Shown piece by piece: positions 36,624-45,115 of a stretch of 64,000 bases of DNA. The DNA comes from Prevotella sp. (GTDB taxonomy: Bacteria > Bacteroidota > Bacteroidia > Bacteroidales > Bacteroidaceae), in the NCBI GenBank assembly GCA_017619375.1, contig JAFZSL010000056.1:159620-223619 (forward strand), given 5' to 3'. The position numbers were made by a program, and so were the translations under genes. How positions within the stretch are numbered: the stretch's first letter is position 1; each line of letters begins with the position of its first letter. Below the pieces are notes generated by a model. That model was not told where the DNA came from, searched no databases, and worked only from the letters and a program-made list of their open reading frames with translations.

Positions 36624-39587
36624 TTAGAGTTTTTGCTCCACCTCGATTTCCATGAAGGTCTCGATGATGTCGCCTACCTGGATGTCGTTGAAATTGACGA
36701 GGGAGATGCCGCATTCCAGACCCGTGGCCACCTCCTTGGCGTCGTCCTTGTAGCGCTTGAGGGCGCCGATGGGGGCGGTGTGGACTACGATGCCGTCGCG
36801 CACGACGCGTGCCTTGTCCTTGTTGTGCACCTTGCCGTCGGTGACCAGGCCGCCGGCCACGGTACCGACCTTGGAAATCTTGAACACCTGCTTTACCTCG
36901 ATCTCTGCGGTGACGATTTCCTTCTTCACCTTGTCGAGCATGCCTTGCATGGTGGATTTCACCTCGTCGATGGCGTCGTAGATGATGGAGTAGGTGTTGA
37001 TCTCCACACCCTCGCGCTCGGCGAGTTTGCGGGCGTCGGTGGAAGGCCTCACCTGGAAGCCTACGATGATGGCTTGGGATGCGGAAGCGAGCATGACGTC
37101 GTTCTCGGAAATCTGGCCCACCGCCTTGTTGATGACGTTGACCTGCACCTTCTCTGTGGAGAGTTTGATGAAGGAGTCGGAGAGGGCCTCGATGGAACCG
37201 TCGGTGTCGCCCTTGACGACGATGTTGAGTTCGTGGAATTCTCCCAAAGCGATGCGGTGGGACAATTCGTCAAGTCCGAGTTTCGTAGTGGTGCGCAGGC
37301 TTTGCTCGCGCTGCAGTTGCACACGTTTGTTGGCGATTTCGCGTGCCTCCTGCTCCGTTTCCATCACGTGGAAGGTGTCGCCGGCAGTTGGTGCACCGTT
37401 GAGACCAAGGATGATGGCGGGGTCGGAGGGACCGGCCTCCTGTATGCGCTGGTTGCGCTCGTTGAACATGGCCTTGATGCGCCCGTAGCTGGTGCCGGCG
37501 ACCACGATGTCGCCCACCTTTAGCGTGCCGTTGGAGACGAGGACGGTGGAGACGTATCCACGTCCTTTGTCGAGCGACGACTCTATGATGGAACCTGTGG
37601 CCTTGCGGTTGGGGTTGGCCTTGAGGTCGAGCATCTCGGCCTCGAGGAGCACCTTCTCGAGCAGTTCGTCAACGCCCATGCCTTTCTTGGCGGAGATTTC
37701 CTGGCTTTGGTACTTGCCTCCCCATTCCTCCACGAGGAGGTTCATGTTGGCGAGGTCCTCGCGTATCTTGTCGGGATTGGCTCCCGGCTTGTCGATTTTG
37801 TTGATGGCGAAGACCATGGGCACGTTGGCAGCCTGTGCATGTGCGATGGCCTCCTTGGTGGTGGGCATCACGGAGTCGTCGGCTGCGATGATGATGATGG
37901 CGATGTCGGTGACCTGTGCGCCACGTGCACGCATGGCGGTGAACGCCTCGTGTCCCGGTGTGTCGAGGAAGGTGATTTTTCGACCATCGGCAAGTTGCAC
38001 GTTGTATGCACCGATATGCTGTGTGATACCACCGGCCTCTCCAGCGATGACGTTGGTGTTGCGGATGTGGTCGAGGAGCGAGGTCTTGCCATGGTCGACA
38101 TGTCCCATCACGGTGACGATGGGTGCTCTTGCCACGAGGTCGTTTTCGTCATCTTCCTCTTCGGTGATGGCATTCTGTACCTCGGCGCTCACATATTCGG
38201 TCTTGAATCCGAATTCGTCGGCCACGATGTTGATGGTTTCTGCATCGAGGCGTTGGTTGATGCTCACCATGATGCCGATGCTCATACAGGTGCCGATGAC
38301 TTGGTTGACCCCCACGTTCATCATATTGGCGAGTTCGCTTACGGTGACAAACTCCGTGAGTTTCAGGATCTTGCTCTCTGCTTTCTGCTCGGCCCTCTCT
38401 TCCTGGAGGCGTTCCTGCACGGCTTCTCGTTTTTCCTTGCGGTATTTGGCACCCTTCTTGTTTTGGTTCTTGCTGGTGAGACGTGCGAGGGTTTCCTTCA
38501 CCTGCTTTGCCACGTCTTCCTCATTCACCTCGATGGGTTTCTGGTTGCGCTTGCGGTTCTTGTCTTTCTTGCCTTTGTTCTTGCCGCCTTGTGCGCTGTT
38601 TTGGTTGTTCCCACCTTGGTTTCCACCTTGTCCGCCACGGTTGCTTTGTCCACCTTGGTTGCCTACGGCGTTGATATCGATGCGCTCTTTGCCGATGCGC
38701 ACGCGTTTTTTCTTCTCTCCCGTGGCGGGTGTGGCGCCGTGCTGTCCTTTCTCTTCGCGTTCCTTGCGCTTCTCCTCCTTGGATTTGCGTTTCGGCCGCG
38801 TGCTCTGATTGATGGAGTCGAGGTCGATTTTGCCTACCACGTTCACTTTCGGGGCATTGTCTTGCTCGCTCTTCAGGGTGAAGATTTCAGTTTTTGAAGT
38901 TTGTTGCTCGGCGGCTTCTGCAGTTTCTGCACTGTCGCTTTCCCCGTCTTTCTCCTCGACGGTGGCTTTCTTCTCCACTTCTTCCTCCTTCTTCTCGCTT
39001 GACGTCTCTTCCACCTTCTTTGCCTCATCCACGGCCATGTTGGTCTCCTTGGATGGTGTGGTGGTTGTCTCCTCTTCGGGTGTTTCCTGAGAGACGGCGG
39101 GCTTTTGTTCAGGGGCGACCGGAGCTTGCTGCTCTTCCTTGTCAGGTGCAACGGTCTCGGTGGGTTTGCTGATGGTTTGCGGTGGTGTGGTCACAAGAGT
39201 TTCGGCAGGTTTCTCTTGTGGTTTTGCCTTGTCGGCCTCCACGGTAGGTTCTGCGGACTTGGGAGCCTGCTTCCCGGTAGTGTTGAGGTCTATCTTGCCA
39301 AGAGGCCGAACTTGCTGCCTGTTGCTTTCAAGCAAGGTTTCGGCACGGTGGCTCTCCGGCTCGCGTTTCTTTTCCTTTGGTTTCTTGGGGAAGATCTTGG
39401 CGGCCTTGTTCTTCGTCTCCTTGTCGCTCTTGAATTCTTCCACAAGGGCTTCATACTGGGCGTCGTTGATTTTGAAGTTCATATTCTCCTCAACTTCGCC
39501 CAGGGCACTCTTTTTCTGTAGGAACTCCACTGCCGTCTGGAGTCCGATGTTCAGTTCTCTTATTACTTTATTTAATCTTATAGCCAT
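36624..39587 (-). CDS. infB: Translation initiation factor IF-2
   Basis: A 987-residue IF-2 that brings initiator tRNA to the ribosome. The first about 480 residues are a low-complexity, charged extension (runs of Glu, Lys, Gln and Gly) after an IF2-N domain; this is long but usual for Bacteroidota. The GTPase domain starts with [19 protein letters not shown] (G1), followed by DTPGHEAF (G3) and [10 protein letters not shown] (G4). Domains II-IV follow and the end ([17 protein letters not shown]) is complete. It lies downstream of nusA; an array of about 90 bases (copy 5) separates the two. Confidence 0.98.
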   Translation of the reverse strand: MAIRLNKVIRELNIGLQTAVEFLQKKSALGEVEENMNFKINDAQYEALVEEFKSDKETKNKAAKIFPKKPKEKKREPESHRAETLLESNRQQVRPLGKIDLNTTGKQAPKSAEPTVEADKAKPQEKPAETLVTTPPQTISKPTETVAPDKEEQQAPVAPEQKPAVSQETPEEETTTTPSKETNMAVDEAKKVEETSSEKKEEEVEKKATVEEKDGESDSAETAEAAEQQTSKTEIFTLKSEQDNAPKVNVVGKIDLDSINQSTRPKRKSKEEKRKEREEKGQHGATPATGEKKKRVRIGKERIDINAVGNQGGQSNRGGQGGNQGGNNQNSAQGGKNKGKKDKNRKRNQKPIEVNEEDVAKQVKETLARLTSKNQNKKGAKYRKEKREAVQERLQEERAEQKAESKILKLTEFVTVSELANMMNVGVNQVIGTCMSIGIMVSINQRLDAETINIVADEFGFKTEYVSAEVQNAITEEEDDENDLVARAPIVTVMGHVDHGKTSLLDHIRNTNVIAGEAGGITQHIGAYNVQLADGRKITFLDTPGHEAFTAMRARGAQVTDIAIIIIAADDSVMPTTKEAIAHAQAANVPMVFAINKIDKPGANPDKIREDLANMNLLVEEWGGKYQSQEISAKKGMGVDELLEKVLLEAEMLDLKANPNRKATGSIIESSLDKGRGYVSTVLVSNGTLKVGDIVVAGTSYGRIKAMFNERNQRIQEAGPSDPAIILGLNGAPTAGDTFHVMETEQEAREIANKRVQLQREQSLRTTTKLGLDELSHRIALGEFHELNIVVKGDTDGSIEALSDSFIKLSTEKVQVNVINKAVGQISENDVMLASASQAIIVGFQVRPSTDARKLAEREGVEINTYSIIYDAIDEVKSTMQGMLDKVKKEIVTAEIEVKQVFKISKVGTVAGGLVTDGKVHNKDKARVVRDGIVVHTAPIGALKRYKDDAKEVATGLECGISLVNFNDIQVGDIIETFMEIEVEQKL

Positions 39588-39626
39588 TCTCTTGTTGATG
39601 ATTTTTTATTTTTATTGTTACGCGCT

Positions 39627-39716
39627 CAGGGCCTCTTGGCTTTTCCAGGTTTCCTATGATGATTCAGGACATTATAGGATTTTCAGAATTTCCCAGGCTA
39701 TTCCAGGACATTCCTC
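39627..39716. repeat. 10-bp-period intergenic array (copy 5)
   Basis: Between nusA and infB: units such as CAGGACATTA, TAGGATTTTC, AGAATTTCCC, AGGCTATTCC, AGGACATTCC, again 10 bases long with AGG starts and TTCC ends. Confidence 0.65.
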
Positions 39717-39722
39717 GAAGGG

Positions 39723-40985
39723 TCAGTTCTCGAATTCTGCCTTGAGGATGCTGATGAGGTAGTCGACGGTTTCTTCCTCCAGGTCGGCTTTCTCCACGAG
39801 CATTTCCCGAGGTGCCTTGAGCACGGCTTTTGCGGTGTCGAGTCCGATGCGCTTGATGGAGTCGATGACCCACTGGTCCACTTCGTCGGCGAATTCGTCG
39901 AGGTAGATGTCCTCCTCGGCTTGGTCTTGTTCGATCTCCCTGAAGACATCGATGGTGTATTCTGTGAGCAAGGAGGCGAGCTTGATGTTGAGTCCACCAC
40001 GTCCGATGGCGAGTGACACTTCCTCTGGCCTGAGGAAGACCTCTGCCTTTTTGTTCTCCATATCGATGTTGATGCTCGACACCTTGGCGGGGCTGAGCGA
40101 GCGCTGGATGTAGAGTTTGATGTTGGAGGTGTAGGGAACGACGTCGATGTTCTCGCCGCACAGTTCTCTGACGATGCCGTGCACACGGCTTCCCTTCACG
40201 CCCACGCAGGCACCGACGGGGTCGATGCGGTCGTCGTAGCTCTCTACGGCCACCTTGGCGCGTTCGCCAGGCATGCGGGCGATTTTCTTGATGGAGATAA
40301 GGCCGTCGTTGATTTCAGGAACCTCACTTTCAAGGAGTCTTTCGAGGAAGACGGGGCTTGTGCGTGAGAGGATGATTTTCGGGTTGTTGTTCTCGTTGTC
40401 CACGCGGTGGATGACGGCACGTATGGTCTCACCCTTGTGGTATTGGTCGTTGGGAATCTGCTCTGCCTTGGGGAGGATAAGTTCGTTGTTCTCGTCGTCA
40501 ACGATGAGCACCTCACGCTTCCAAGTCTGATAGACTTCGCCGCTGATGATTTGTCCCACGCGGTCCTTGTATTTGTTGTAAAGGGAGTCGTGCTCCAATT
40601 CGAGGATTTTGGAGGCCAGGGTCTGACGAAGGTTGAGGATGGCCCTGCGGCCGAATTTTGCAAACTCGATGGGTTCGCTCACCTCTTCTTCCAATTCATA
40701 GTCGGGGTCGATTTTCTGAGCATCGCTCAGTGAGATTTCCTTGTTGGGATCTTCCACTTTGTCGTCTTCCACCACCACTCGGTTGCGGTAGATTTCGAAG
40801 TCGCCCTTGTCGGGGTTGACGATGACGTCGAAATTCTCGTCGCTGCCGAATATTTTGGCTATGACGTTGCGGAAACTTTCTTCAAGCACGCTGACGAGCG
40901 TGGTGCGGTCGATGTTCTTGTTTTCCTTGAACTCGTTGAACGTGTCGATCATGTTCGGGGTTGAAGGATTGGTTTTCTTTGCCAT
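39723..40985 (-). CDS. nusA: Transcription termination/antitermination factor NusA
   Basis: A 420-residue NusA: N-terminal RNA-polymerase-binding domain (from IDTFNEFKENKNIDRTTLVS), an S1 domain at about 130-200 (VGQIISGEVYQTWKREVLIV), and two KH domains with DPVGACVGVKGSRVHGIV and SLAIGRGGLNIKLASLL. The Bacteroidota form lacks the acidic repeats of E. coli NusA; the end has a short acidic helical part. It acts in pausing, termination and rRNA antitermination. It starts 4 bases after the rimP stop. Confidence 0.97.
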   Translation of the reverse strand: MAKKTNPSTPNMIDTFNEFKENKNIDRTTLVSVLEESFRNVIAKIFGSDENFDVIVNPDKGDFEIYRNRVVVEDDKVEDPNKEISLSDAQKIDPDYELEEEVSEPIEFAKFGRRAILNLRQTLASKILELEHDSLYNKYKDRVGQIISGEVYQTWKREVLIVDDENNELILPKAEQIPNDQYHKGETIRAVIHRVDNENNNPKIILSRTSPVFLERLLESEVPEINDGLISIKKIARMPGERAKVAVESYDDRIDPVGACVGVKGSRVHGIVRELCGENIDVVPYTSNIKLYIQRSLSPAKVSSINIDMENKKAEVFLRPEEVSLAIGRGGLNIKLASLLTEYTIDVFREIEQDQAEEDIYLDEFADEVDQWVIDSIKRIGLDTAKAVLKAPREMLVEKADLEEETVDYLISILKAEFEN

Positions 40986-40989
40986 GTCT

Positions 40990-41457
40990 TTATTTGAAAC
41001 TTATGATATATTTTGTGTATTTTACCTTGTCCATTTCGAATTGATGGTCGACAGGAGTGAGCACGGGGCGCTTTTTGCCTTCTACTTTCACTTTCTCCTG
41101 TGTGGTGACGGTGAAGAGGTTTCCATCCACCGTCTTCAGGGTTCCTTTGAGTTTTTTTCCGTCAGCATTGAGCACTTCCACTTCCTTGCCGATGAAGTTG
41201 ATGTATTGCTGTGGCACCTTGAATGGCTGTCCGAGGCCTGCAGACCCCACTTCCAGTTCGAAGTCTTCCTTGTCGCGGTCCAGATGGTCCTCGATGTATT
41301 TGCTTAGCTCCACGCAGTCCTCGATCCACACTCCGTCGGCATGGTCGATTTCCACGACGATTTTGTTGTCCGGGCTGACTTCGATGTCCACCAGGAAATA
41401 ATCTTTTCCTTCCAGCCATTCTTCGGCTAAATTCTTGATGATGCTTTTTTCTGTCAT
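40990..41457 (-). CDS. rimP: Ribosome maturation factor RimP
   Basis: A 155-residue RimP needed for 30S subunit assembly. The N-terminal domain holds FLVDIEVSPDNKIVVEIDH and the family block VELSKYIEDHLDRDKEDFELEVGSAGL; the C-terminal SH3-like part starts at GKEVEVLNADGKKLKGTL. First gene of rimP-nusA-infB, the order conserved across bacteria. The leader of about 100 bases holds a terminator-like hairpin. Confidence 0.95.
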   Translation of the reverse strand: MTEKSIIKNLAEEWLEGKDYFLVDIEVSPDNKIVVEIDHADGVWIEDCVELSKYIEDHLDRDKEDFELEVGSAGLGQPFKVPQQYINFIGKEVEVLNADGKKLKGTLKTVDGNLFTVTTQEKVKVEGKKRPVLTPVDHQFEMDKVKYTKYIISFK

Positions 41458-41526
41458 TTTGTTTCGCTTTTCGCAATTCTTTTTCCACCGTTCTTCAAGG
41501 GTGGTGTAAGATGATGATAATGAAAA

Positions 41527-41550
41527 TGAGGGACTTTTGCAAGCCCCTCA
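41527..41550 (-). terminator. Terminator-like hairpin in the rimP-nusA-infB leader
   Basis: On the minus strand TGAGGGGCTT pairs with AAGTCCCTCA (one A-C mismatch) around a 4-base loop, followed by TTTTCATTAT. It sits between the promoter and the rimP ATG, so it may attenuate the operon. It could be a plain stability hairpin. Confidence 0.5.
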
Positions 41551-41566
41551 TTCCACTGAACGGCTG

Positions 41567-41598
41567 CAAAGGTACGTATTTTTGCCCGTGCAGCCAAA
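41567..41598 (-). promoter_or_regulatory. Promoter of rimP-nusA-infB
   Basis: TTTG (41595-41598, minus strand), 20 bases, TACCTTTG (41567-41574). Start near 41560, about 100 bases before rimP. Confidence 0.75.
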
Positions 41599-41659
41599 TT
41601 TTTAAGTGTTTTTTGTCACTAAAAAGCGTTTTATTGATATGTATTACCCTTATAATAAG

Positions 41660-41692
41660 GTGAAAAAACGTTGTTGTGGCACTTTTTTTCAC
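41660..41692 (-). terminator. Possible terminator of the S41 protease gene
   Basis: GTGAAAAAA (41660-41668) pairs with TTTTTTCAC (41684-41692). The stem is A-T-rich and weak, and touches the stop codon of the protease gene. Confidence 0.35.
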
Positions 41693-43347
41693 GGTCTGAG
41701 TATTTTCCAGTACTCTTCCGGTGACAGTGCAATCCTGCATGCTTCTTCCATCTGCTTGTCTCCACGAAGGCTGTTCTCCACGGCCCCGCGCTGGTAGTAA
41801 TAGGCCGACACGATATCGTCGGCCAGGAGGCGCTTGATGGCTTCCTTGTGATAGTCGAGATCGTGCTCGAGGTTGTGGGTGAGTTTTTTCTCCAGCCGGT
41901 CGAACTCTTCCTTGGCATCGTCGTAGTAGCCTTCAAACTTGGCGAGTTTGATGAGGTTGCTGAGGTATTTCTCGCTTTCAGGGTCGTATTTGAATCCGCT
42001 GGCTATGACGCGACGCTTGAAGTCGGCATAGTCGGCATCGGAAATCTCGAACTCGGCCGCGGGTGCTATCTGGGGATGCCTGGCGATGTAGTCGACTTCC
42101 CATTCGAGCATCACCTCGGTGGAGTCGGTGCCCGAGGAGGCGAGATAGTAGCCTATGTTGGGGAGGGAGTCGGGTTCCACCACCACGTCGGGGGTGATGC
42201 CTCCGCCGTCGCGCACCTCTCTGCCGTTGGCGGTGTGGAAGACATGGGTGAGCGAGTCTGGGATGTGCTCGGTGTAGCCGCCCTTGGCGTGGCGGTAGTT
42301 GATGGCTTGTATGCAGCGGCCGGAAGGGATGTAGTATTTGTTGCTGGTGAACTTGAGGTTGCCGTTGTAGGGGACGTCGATGCTCGTCTGCACCAATCCC
42401 TTGCCGTAGGTGCGTATGCCAAGGATGACGGCGCGGTCAAGGTCTTGCAGGGCGCCGCTGGTGATTTCGCTGGCGCTGGCTGTCATGTCGCCCACGAGGA
42501 CAACGACAGGCATGATGGTGTCGAGGGGCTCCACTTTCGTGTAATAGTCGATGTTGGAACGTTTAAGTTTGCCACGGTTGGAGACGATGAGTTTGCCTTT
42601 CGGCACGAACATGTTGACAATCTGCACCGCTTCAGACTCTGACCCGCCGCCGTTGTCGCGAAGGTCGAGGACAAGGCCGCGCATCCCTTTCTCCTTCATC
42701 TCGATGAACGCGTTGCGCACCTCCTTGGCACAACCTTCGGTGAACTGCCTCAGGTTGATGTATCCCACGCCGCCCGGGCGCAGTCCGTAGTAGGGGACGG
42801 AGGGGGTCTGCACGATCTGACGGGTGATTTTCATCTTGATTTTCTTACCTGTCGACGGGCGTTGGATTTTGAGGATGAAACTGGTGCCTGGGTCGCCGCG
42901 CAAACGGCTGCTCACATAACTGACGCTCTTGTCGACCATGGAAGAGTCGTCGATGCTTAGGATGATGTCGCCTTTGCGGAGGCCGGCGAGAGCGGCAGGC
43001 ATCCCTTCGTATGGCTCATCAATCACCACGCGGTCCAACTTCAGGTTGTAGCGGATGAGTGCGCCGATGCCTGCAAACTTGCCAGTGTATATCTCCTTGA
43101 GGTCCTTCATGTTCTCCTCGGGATAGTATTCGGTGTAGGGGTCGAGGCTGCGGAGCATCGCCTTGATGGCGGTGCCCACCACCTCCTCTGCATCGAGTGT
43201 GTCGACATAGGCGAGGTCGAGGCTCTTGTAGATGGAGTTGAAAATGTCGAGCTGCTTCTTCGTCTCAAAATAGTGACTGTCGTCGGTCTGAGCTGTGACA
43301 GTGACTGTCATGGCGAAGGCGATGAGTAGGGTCAGGATGCGTTGCAT
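41689..43347 (-). CDS. S41-family C-terminal processing peptidase, exported
   Basis: A 552-residue protease with a signal peptide (MQRILTLLIAFAMTVTVTAQ) that fixes the start at 43347. An N-terminal helical part is followed by a PDZ domain (about residues 85-170, with GIGALIRYNLKLDRVVIDE) and the S41 core. The core has VLDLRDNGGGSESEAVQI, the nucleophile Ser in VLVGDMTASASEITSGAL, and the general-base Lys in IRTYGKGLVQTS. Such enzymes process or degrade periplasmic proteins from the C-terminus. The promoter region is a tandem 84-bp repeat in which the promoter itself is multiplied. Confidence 0.93.
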   Translation of the reverse strand: MQRILTLLIAFAMTVTVTAQTDDSHYFETKKQLDIFNSIYKSLDLAYVDTLDAEEVVGTAIKAMLRSLDPYTEYYPEENMKDLKEIYTGKFAGIGALIRYNLKLDRVVIDEPYEGMPAALAGLRKGDIILSIDDSSMVDKSVSYVSSRLRGDPGTSFILKIQRPSTGKKIKMKITRQIVQTPSVPYYGLRPGGVGYINLRQFTEGCAKEVRNAFIEMKEKGMRGLVLDLRDNGGGSESEAVQIVNMFVPKGKLIVSNRGKLKRSNIDYYTKVEPLDTIMPVVVLVGDMTASASEITSGALQDLDRAVILGIRTYGKGLVQTSIDVPYNGNLKFTSNKYYIPSGRCIQAINYRHAKGGYTEHIPDSLTHVFHTANGREVRDGGGITPDVVVEPDSLPNIGYYLASSGTDSTEVMLEWEVDYIARHPQIAPAAEFEISDADYADFKRRVIASGFKYDPESEKYLSNLIKLAKFEGYYDDAKEEFDRLEKKLTHNLEHDLDYHKEAIKRLLADDIVSAYYYQRGAVENSLRGDKQMEEACRIALSPEEYWKILRP

Positions 43348-43404
43348 ATGATGAAATTGATGAATTCTGTTCCTTCTTTCTCCGCATTTGGCGAAAGCAT
43401 GGTG

Positions 43405-43435
43405 CAAAGGTAGTGAAAACCGAGTGAAAAGCAAA
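43405..43435 (-). promoter_or_regulatory. Promoter in repeat unit 1 (S41 protease)
   Basis: TTTG (43432-43435), 19 bases, TACCTTTG (43405-43412) on the minus strand; start near 43398, about 50 bases before the ATG. Confidence 0.65.
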
Positions 43436-43488
43436 ACATGCTGCATGTTTTCTTATCCAAGGTGCATCCTGCCTTCGCCCTTTCAAGG

Positions 43489-43519
43489 CAAAGGTAGTGA
43501 AAACCGAGTGAAAAGCAAA
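43489..43519 (-). promoter_or_regulatory. Promoter in repeat unit 2 (S41 protease)
   Basis: The same elements as in unit 1, shifted by 84 bases: -7 at 43489-43496 and -33 at 43516-43519. The third unit keeps only the -7 box (43573-43580). Confidence 0.6.
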
Positions 43520-43670
43520 ACATGCTGCATGTTTTCTTATCCAAGGTGCATCCTGCCTTCGCCCTTTCAAGGCAAAGGTAGTGAAAACCGAGGTGCATCT
43601 TGCTTTCGCCTAACCTTTCTTTTCCTTGTTATAATTTGGAGTATCGAGTTGTACCATGTCTTGTTCCTTC

Positions 43671-43706
43671 CATCTTTTTGGGTTGGCAAGAAGGCAAAAA
43701 GATGGT
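43671..43706. other. Inverted repeat between the S41 promoter array and tRNA-Asn
   Basis: CCATCTTTTTG and CAAAAAGATGG, 11 bases each, are separated by 14 bases. No gene is attached; it may separate the divergent transcription units. Confidence 0.6.
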
Positions 43707-43752
43707 AAAAACAAGGATTTTTAGATGAAAAGATAAAATTTTCACGAAAAAG

Positions 43753-43784
43753 TTTGGTGGAACAAAAAAATCGTTATACTTTTG
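43753..43784 (+). promoter_or_regulatory. Promoter of tRNA-Asn
   Basis: TTTG (43753-43756), 20 bases, TACTTTTG (43777-43784). Confidence 0.75.
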
Positions 43785-43807
43785 CAACCGCAAAACAAAA
43801 AAGACCT

Positions 43808-43881
43808 GCTTCAGTAGCTCAGTTGGTTAGAGCACCTGACTGTTAATCAGGGGGTCGTTGGTTCAAGCCCATCCTGAAGCG
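43808..43881 (+). tRNA. tRNA-Asn (anticodon GTT)
   Basis: Acceptor GCTTCAG with CTGAAGC, D-arm GCTCAGTTGGTTAGAGC, anticodon loop CTGTTAA (GTT), T-arm GTTGG TTCAAGC CCATC (with a G-T or mismatch pair), discriminator G. The 3' half is the integration site of element 1, which rebuilds an intact gene. Confidence 0.95.
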
Positions 43882-43882
43882 C
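43839..43882 (+). repeat. attL core of element 1
   Basis: 44 bases from the anticodon arm to just past the tRNA end, identical to 53319-53362. Confidence 0.93.
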
Positions 43883-43892
43883 CTCAAAATGA

Positions 43893-43918
43893 GAGAGTTA
43901 CGAAAGTAACTCTCTTTT
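43893..43918 (+). terminator. Terminator behind tRNA-Asn supplied by element 1
   Basis: GAGAGTTAC, loop GAAA, GTAACTCTC, then TTTTG. It lies inside the element, 11 bases after the core. Confidence 0.85.
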
Positions 43919-43930
43919 GTTTTTGCCCGT

Positions 43931-43948
43931 CTGAACAAATTTTGGTTA
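43931..43948 (+). repeat. Integrase arm-type repeat, left end
   Basis: CTGAACAAATTTTGGTTA; the same word stands at 53185-53202 and, with one change, at 53117-53134, in the same orientation. Confidence 0.75.
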
Positions 43949-44232
43949 GCAATACTGGGTATTTAGGGTCACAATATCACTAAATATCATGGACTTCAAG
44001 GGAAAGAAAAGAAGATTTCATAAGAGAAAATAGTGAACAAATCAGGCGCACTAGTAAATACCTGTGTTTACCCGTAGATGTTTGTTCGTCTAAAAAGGAA
44101 GAACTTGACATCGACCACACCATGCAGGTGCGCCTGTTTTTCCGTTTATTTGCAGACAAATTTAACAAATAAATGAAATTACTTGGTATCAAGTGCAGTA
44201 TTAAAGTTCACTTAAACTATGCCAAGTCACGT

Positions 44233-44874
44233 TTAGGATCTTTTTGATATTGTTTCAATTGCAATCTTTGCACTTATACGTATATCACTTTTCCGGCTAT
44301 TAATGTGTTTTTGCAAGAATGGGATGTCTGCTTCCGTTCCTATTTTTCCAAGTGAACAATTTGAATAAATAATCTCATACTTAAACTTATCTTCGTCATC
44401 TTGATTAAGGTAATATAGAAGTGCCTGTCTGCTCTTTTGTGATGCTGATGATCCGAGAGCATTTATAGCGCTATGACGTATCAGCCATTTGTCACTTTTA
44501 GAATGTTCGATTATTAAACTAATATCAAATTCTTGAGGAATGGAAAACTTGCTAAGGCATTCCAATATATCTGATAGGATGTACTTATCGTTCTCCGCAC
44601 CTAACTGTTGGATAAAGAACCAGCACACTTCTTTATTGAAAACATTGCGCAGCATAGTGCCAATAATATAATACGCAGCTCTACGTATAGCCTTATTCTT
44701 TGCTTGTCGATTATCCCCAACTATCTTTATCAAAATAGGATATAAAGAATCATCAGACATCTTTTCAACAGTTCTGTGTGCATGCCAACTTATGCTATCA
44801 TTACTGTTTGTTACTCCTACCTTTTGATTTAGTTTGTTAATCAGTTCGTATAATTCCTCTTCTTTCATTTTCAT
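44233..44874 (-). CDS. HEAT-repeat protein, function unknown
   Basis: A 213-residue all-helical protein with repeated helix pairs: NRQAKNKAIRRAAYYIIGTM, the SILECLSKFSIP-like DILECLSKFSIPQE, SDKWLIRHSAINALGSSA and SRKSDIRISAKIAIETI. These match HEAT repeats, a protein- or nucleic-acid-binding scaffold. No catalytic motif is seen. It is clearly more A+T-rich than the core genome and is the gene nearest attL, a usual cargo position. A -7 box (44894-44901) supports the ATG at 44874. A 13-bp direct repeat flanks it. A role in phage defence or mobilization would be speculation. Confidence 0.7.
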   Translation of the reverse strand: MKMKEEELYELINKLNQKVGVTNSNDSISWHAHRTVEKMSDDSLYPILIKIVGDNRQAKNKAIRRAAYYIIGTMLRNVFNKEVCWFFIQQLGAENDKYILSDILECLSKFSIPQEFDISLIIEHSKSDKWLIRHSAINALGSSASQKSRQALLYYLNQDDEDKFKYEIIYSNCSLGKIGTEADIPFLQKHINSRKSDIRISAKIAIETISKRS

Positions 44875-44893
44875 ATCCAAAGTTTTGAAGTTG

Positions 44894-44901
44894 CAAAGGT
44901 A
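44894..44901 (-). promoter_or_regulatory. -7 element of the HEAT-repeat gene
   Basis: TACCTTTG on the minus strand, 20 bases before the ATG; no clear -33 box. Confidence 0.45.
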
Positions 44902-45115
44902 AGGAATAAAAACGTAAATCGTGTAAATTTCATTATAAAACAAACACAAGGTTATGCAGGTGCGCCATTATTTTCTTTAATAGACAAGAAAACTGGCAGA
45001 TAACAGTATGGACATCATCTTTTTAACACTTTTCTTACTTATGAATATTTCTTTTGCTATAAAATAACATCGGGCGAATGGATTATTTGCCCGATGTCAT
45101 TGTGCAGATTCCGAA

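Larger units (their letters stand above)
43404..43620. repeat. 84-bp tandem repeat carrying a promoter in each unit
   Basis: Two units of exactly 84 bases (43404-43487, 43488-43571) and a diverged third begin with GCAAAGGTAGTGAAAACCGAG. Each unit also has an inverted repeat AAAACATG-CTG-CATGTTTT. Sequence shared between units 1 and 2 is identical as far as I compared it. The array is upstream of the S41 protease gene. Confidence 0.93.
43883..44232. other. Left end of element 1, no gene seen
   Basis: 350 bases holding a terminator, one integrase arm-type repeat and a 13-bp repeat (ATGCAGGTGCGCC at 44122-44134) that returns at 44954-44966 beyond the HEAT gene. A 70-codon minus-strand frame at 43980-44192 has no protein-like character. 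Confidence 0.6.

Noticed and set aside
43404-43600. CRISPR array
   Set aside because: The repeat is a contiguous 84-bp tandem with no unique spacers, and no cas genes are in the window.
43388-43708. Repetitive small protein encoded by the 84-bp repeat
   Set aside because: The unit length is divisible by three, so frames stay open by necessity; the units hold promoter elements instead.
43980-44192. 70-codon minus-strand frame at the left end of element 1
   Set aside because: Low-complexity product, no start context, and it overlaps repeated sequence.
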